Below, piece after piece: positions 61,191-64,000 of a stretch of 64,000 nt of DNA (position 1 is the first letter of the stretch; each line of letters starts with the position of its first letter). Origin of the DNA: Boseongicola sp. H5 (lineage in GTDB: Bacteria > Pseudomonadota > Alphaproteobacteria > Rhodobacterales > Rhodobacteraceae); contig JACNMN010000006.1 in assembly GCA_020622165.1 (NCBI GenBank), positions 62,001 to 126,000 on the forward strand, in the 5' to 3' direction. A model generated the notes under the pieces. The model saw nothing but the letters and a program-made list of their open reading frames with translations. It was not told where the DNA came from and made no database searches. The position numbers were made by a program, and so were the translations under genes.

Positions 61191-62435
61191 TCATTCGGCG
61201 GCTATGTTTTGTATGCGGCTTTCTAGCCCCGACGCCTGCGCTGCAAACTTTGGGTCGGCGCTATTGGCCAAAAGCCAACCCTGAATCTGGGCAGGGCTGT
61301 GTTGTTGATCTCCTAACCGCCGTTCGAACACACTGGCCAAGTCGCGTTCACCGGGGAAAAAGCGCTCGAACAGTCGACGGGCTGTTGCTGCACCAACCAA
61401 TCCAAGCTCGGTGTGCACATCGGCGCGGCCCGGACGGATCAAGGCCGGGTCCAGCTTTTCCTTGTGGTTCGTTGTCATGACCAACGCGCGCCCTTCCTGA
61501 GCTGCGACGCCATCGATGGCATTGAGCAAGCCCGAGAAGCTGACTCCTGAACGTTTTTCTCCGCCTTCGCGCTGAGTAAACACGGCGTCCACATCTTCGA
61601 TTGCGATCAGCGACCCCTTGGGGGCACACATCATCGCTTCACGCAGATCATCATCCGTCAGCGTGACGCGCCCGATATCCAGCGACGCGATATCCAATGA
61701 CAGGTCCGACGCCAGCGCGCGAATGAGGCTTGACTTGCCCGTGCCCGGGGGGCCGTAAAACAGATACCCCCGCCGCCAAGGAACACCACGTTCCGCGTAC
61801 CAGCCGCTGGCTCCATAAAACCAGCGCATGTCCTCCAGCACTTTCTCGATGCGATCGTCATCCACCAGTACCGTTTTGATGGAACGGCGCGGGACATCGC
61901 CGACATGATCCCACCAATCGCCTTTCAGTATATGGAGGCCAGGGCCGATGCGATCTTTGGTTTGAGAAAGCGCACGTCCTTCAGCGATCCAGTCGAGAAT
62001 TGTCTCGACCTTCCCGAACAGGACGGTGACATTCAGCACCTCCATTGGGCGCTGGTTGTGAGCGGCCCCGACCTTTGATTTTTCGTTGATGTCGCGTTCC
62101 AGACGGCAGAGCTTTCCCCGCCAGAAAAACCAGTGCCGGCCCGAAGCAGGTGCATAACCTTTTGTGCCCCGAGCCCATTTGCCATCCGTCATACGCACAT
62201 GGCGCGAATGGGACAGGACGTTGTTCTGCTCCATCCAGATACAGAAATGACGATAGGCCGCGCTCCGGTTGTCTAGAGTCAGGCTCACCCAGACACGCCG
62301 AACAATCACGCGGTACATGGCCATGAACGCGATGCGCAGAAAGGCTGCTGCGACCCCGAATGCCCCAAGCGCCAAGCCGCCCGCGAAAAAATCGCTGGTC
62401 AGGGCGCTGGTCAGGAATTGATCGAATGCTTCCAT
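61191..62435 (-). CDS. BCS1-like AAA ATPase
   Basis: 414 residues. An N-terminal transmembrane segment (FFAGGLALGAFGVAAAFLRIAFMAMY) and a BCS1-N-type domain (WARGTKGYAPASGRHWFFWRGKLC), then AAA: Walker A YGPPGTGKSSL, Walker B GSLIAIEDVDAVF, FSGLLNAIDGV, second region HVRPGRAD-like DPALIRPGRADVH. BCS1 translocates folded proteins across membranes in mitochondria; bacterial homologues are little studied. One base separates it from prfH, so it belongs to the prfH-rtcB2 operon. Confidence 0.88.
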   Translation of the reverse strand: MEAFDQFLTSALTSDFFAGGLALGAFGVAAAFLRIAFMAMYRVIVRRVWVSLTLDNRSAAYRHFCIWMEQNNVLSHSRHVRMTDGKWARGTKGYAPASGRHWFFWRGKLCRLERDINEKSKVGAAHNQRPMEVLNVTVLFGKVETILDWIAEGRALSQTKDRIGPGLHILKGDWWDHVGDVPRRSIKTVLVDDDRIEKVLEDMRWFYGASGWYAERGVPWRRGYLFYGPPGTGKSSLIRALASDLSLDIASLDIGRVTLTDDDLREAMMCAPKGSLIAIEDVDAVFTQREGGEKRSGVSFSGLLNAIDGVAAQEGRALVMTTNHKEKLDPALIRPGRADVHTELGLVGAATARRLFERFFPGERDLASVFERRLGDQQHSPAQIQGWLLANSADPKFAAQASGLESRIQNIAAE

Positions 62436-62436
62436 C

Positions 62437-63078
62437 TTAACCCCCTTTCACTTCGCGAAAATCGCGGCCCTTGAAGCATCGCACCGGATTGCCGCGCTCG
62501 AGCGCATGATGCAGTTCGTTGCGGCTCACCTTTTGTGCGGCTTCATTCGCTGCGGCTTGGGCGGCCATCAGATGCTGCAGGCGCTCCAACGCCAGCGCCT
62601 TATTTCGGTGTTGTGAGCGCTCCTCACGTGCCACCGCCGAAAGCCCCGTTCGCCTGTGCGTCGCCCGCACTGCGCTGTCGGTGGTGTTCTGGTGCTGCCC
62701 TCCGGGGCCACCTGCACGGAAGGTATCAAAAGTGACGTCGCTCGCTTGAATACGTTCAGGCGTCCGCACCGATGCAGGCAGGTCGAACACCCCAATGAAC
62801 CAATTGGCTCTTTTATGCATCGGACGCAGATTGCTTTGCGCCCGCCACTGGATCGTACCGCGCCAATTCTTGGCGAACGCCTCCGCATCGGCGCCGCTGA
62901 CCAGAACCACTGCGGATTTATAGCCATGTTTTGAACGTGCCCCATTGGTGTCGAAGTCCACGGCAAGGAGCTCCGCCTCGTTACGCATGACATCCAGTAC
63001 GCTTGCAACGGCTTGCTGGCATTCGGCAGGACCGCTGCCACTGGTGACCAAGAGAGAGATATGTCGGGATGCCGTCAT
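62437..63078 (-). CDS. prfH: Peptide chain release factor H
   Basis: 213 residues. Class I release-factor domain 3 with the GGQ motif in FRAGGPGGQHQNTTDSAVRATH; no stop-codon-recognition domain. The N-terminal about 100 residues are PrfH-specific. PrfH releases peptides from ribosomes whose 16S decoding centre has been cleaved, exposing the break to RtcB. It overlaps rtcB2 by 4 bp (ATGA), the conserved prfH-rtcB pair. Confidence 0.95.
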   Translation of the reverse strand: MTASRHISLLVTSGSGPAECQQAVASVLDVMRNEAELLAVDFDTNGARSKHGYKSAVVLVSGADAEAFAKNWRGTIQWRAQSNLRPMHKRANWFIGVFDLPASVRTPERIQASDVTFDTFRAGGPGGQHQNTTDSAVRATHRRTGLSAVAREERSQHRNKALALERLQHLMAAQAAANEAAQKVSRNELHHALERGNPVRCFKGRDFREVKGG

Positions 63079-64000
63079 GATCGCCTCCCATCACGCGTTT
63101 TCTTGAAGGTCAGGAGCGGATGAAACTCCGCCACACGATGTGCGGCACCTGTACGCTCCAAGTCTTCGGCGACAGACTTGGCCGACTTGTAGGCCAAAGG
63201 CGCCTCTTCAATCAGAAGGTCACGATCTTCGCACAGAATGCGACCGCCAAAGGAGGTACGCTGCATGGCCTCAATATCAGATTTCTTAGCTCGCACACGA
63301 CCATGCATAGAGGATCGGTCATACCGCCTACCCGCTCCATGGGCGAGACTGCCAAGCGCATCAACATGGCCCATGGGGGAGATCAGGTAGCTCGCACTGG
63401 CCCGTGATCCGGCAAGCGGAACAAATCCCTGCTCAGCGACTGCCGCGCCCTTGCGGTGCAGCCAGCCATCGCCATGACGCGCAAGCAGGTTGTGCGGGGC
63501 ATCGACCAACGCCATCACGTCTGCCCGCAAGGCCTCCGCCGCCCGTTCTGCAATGACCTGACGGTTGAGGCTGGCCCAGCGAACCGCCCGGTCATGATCC
63601 TGCAAATAGGTCTGTGCCGCGTCGCTGTCGCTTTGCAGACCGGCATAGACCCCCTGGGGTACAGCGCCAAGAACAGCATTGCCGAACCCGCGTGATCCGG
63701 AATGAACCACCAGATAAAGGCGCGTTGCATCGAGACCGGCACCGTCATCTGCCTCGGCCAAGGTCTGCACCTCGCAGAAATGATTGCCGCCACCGATCGT
63801 GCCGAGCGATGTGGCAAACAGATCGGTCTGCAGACCAGCATTTTCCAGCCGCCAGCCCTGATCTTCAGATGCAGGCTCTCCAAGACTGCGCATCCGTCGC
63901 AGCGCCTTTTCCAGTTTCAGCTTCCGCACAGGCAGATCAAGCTGGAACAGCGACATGCCGCAGCCGATATCGTTTCCGATCAGCTGCGGAAAAATACGGT
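63075..64000 (-). CDS. rtcB2: RtcB-family RNA ligase, PrfH-associated (second copy), 5' end beyond window
   Basis: Open at the right edge: the frame continues upstream of the internal ATG at 63956 as RIFPQLIGNDIGCGM, which holds the metal-binding Asp and Cys. Further motifs are GGGNHFCEVQTLAE, VVHSGSRGFGNAVLG and the guanylated His in LAHGAGRRYDR. It differs clearly from the first RtcB and matches the short PrfH-linked type that repairs nicked 16S rRNA. Confidence 0.94.
   Translation of the reverse strand, partial: RIFPQLIGNDIGCGMSLFQLDLPVRKLKLEKALRRMRSLGEPASEDQGWRLENAGLQTDLFATSLGTIGGGNHFCEVQTLAEADDGAGLDATRLYLVVHSGSRGFGNAVLGAVPQGVYAGLQSDSDAAQTYLQDHDRAVRWASLNRQVIAERAAEALRADVMALVDAPHNLLARHGDGWLHRKGAAVAEQGFVPLAGSRASASYLISPMGHVDALGSLAHGAGRRYDRSSMHGRVRAKKSDIEAMQRTSFGGRILCEDRDLLIEEAPLAYKSAKSVAEDLERTGAAHRVAEFHPLLTFKKTRDGRRS

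Noticed and set aside
1-64000. CRISPR arrays, rRNA genes or complete insertion sequences
   Set aside because: No regularly spaced direct repeats, no rRNA signatures and no complete transposase with flanking inverted repeats were seen.

Overview
The window is high-GC DNA from an alphaproteobacterium, most likely a Rhodobacteraceae (Roseobacter/Paracoccus-like) genome. Pointers are the soxBDAG sarcosine oxidase locus, the ccmI-ruvX-DUF1289 run, an ATM1-type exporter, nosRZDFYLX with nnrS/nnrU, and FNR-type boxes (TTGAT-N4-ATCAA). All family names come from reading motifs by eye; no database search was run.

Region 1 (1 to about 26.9 kb) is core chromosome. It holds the 3' part of guaA, a bamB-like gene with its TPR partner, an RND efflux pair with two palindromic operators around its promoter, an ATM1-type ABC exporter, a LysM protein, a LOG-family enzyme, rarD, a host-attachment-family protein, sodB, the sarcosine oxidase operon (with two extra small membrane-protein genes inside it), ccmI-ruvX-DUF1289, a 2OG-oxygenase-like gene with a TauE/SafE exporter, and dusA.

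Region 2 (about 26.9 to 50.3 kb) is a genomic island inserted in the 5' end of dusA. A decayed tyrosine integrase lies directly upstream of dusA. At 50.3 kb there is a displaced dusA start: RBS, ATG and about 19 codons. Ten of these codons encode exactly the same peptide as the intact gene and differ only at synonymous third positions. The island carries plasmid-like debris (DUF932, ParB, a narK fragment), two REP-like hairpins and a denitrification cluster: narK and usp, a Crp/Fnr regulator, the nos operon for nitrous oxide reduction, nnrU/nnrS, an Rrf2/NsrR regulator, a broken hemerythrin (dnrN-like) gene, and an NMT1-type ABC transporter with a second nnrS. It has no nir or nor genes.

Region 3 (about 50.4 kb to the end) has visibly lower GC and is an RNA-damage-response locus. 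One minus-strand run encodes a Ro60/TROVE protein, a dense array of noncoding RNAs, RtcB, Hen1, RlaP and Pnkp. An RtcR-like CARF-AAA regulator is divergent from it. Behind rtcR lie a BCS1-like AAA ATPase, the release factor PrfH and a second RtcB cut by the window edge. The array between the Ro gene and rtcB packs six Y-RNA-like RNAs and two divergent tRNAs, Lys(UUU) and Asn(GUU), into about 0.93 kb. Five of the Y RNAs share a closing stem, GAATGCC, a 7-bp upper stem, CTACA and CTTGTC. At least three carry circularly permuted tRNA-like modules in which the T arm precedes a capped acceptor hairpin and a D arm. The RtcR homologue has lost the sigma54-contacting GAFTGA loop and no -24/-12 promoter is visible. 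I regard this locus as the most interesting content of the window: repair enzymes, tRNA-mimic Y RNAs and spare tRNAs for codon boxes hit by anticodon nucleases, in one transcription unit next to an island hotspot.
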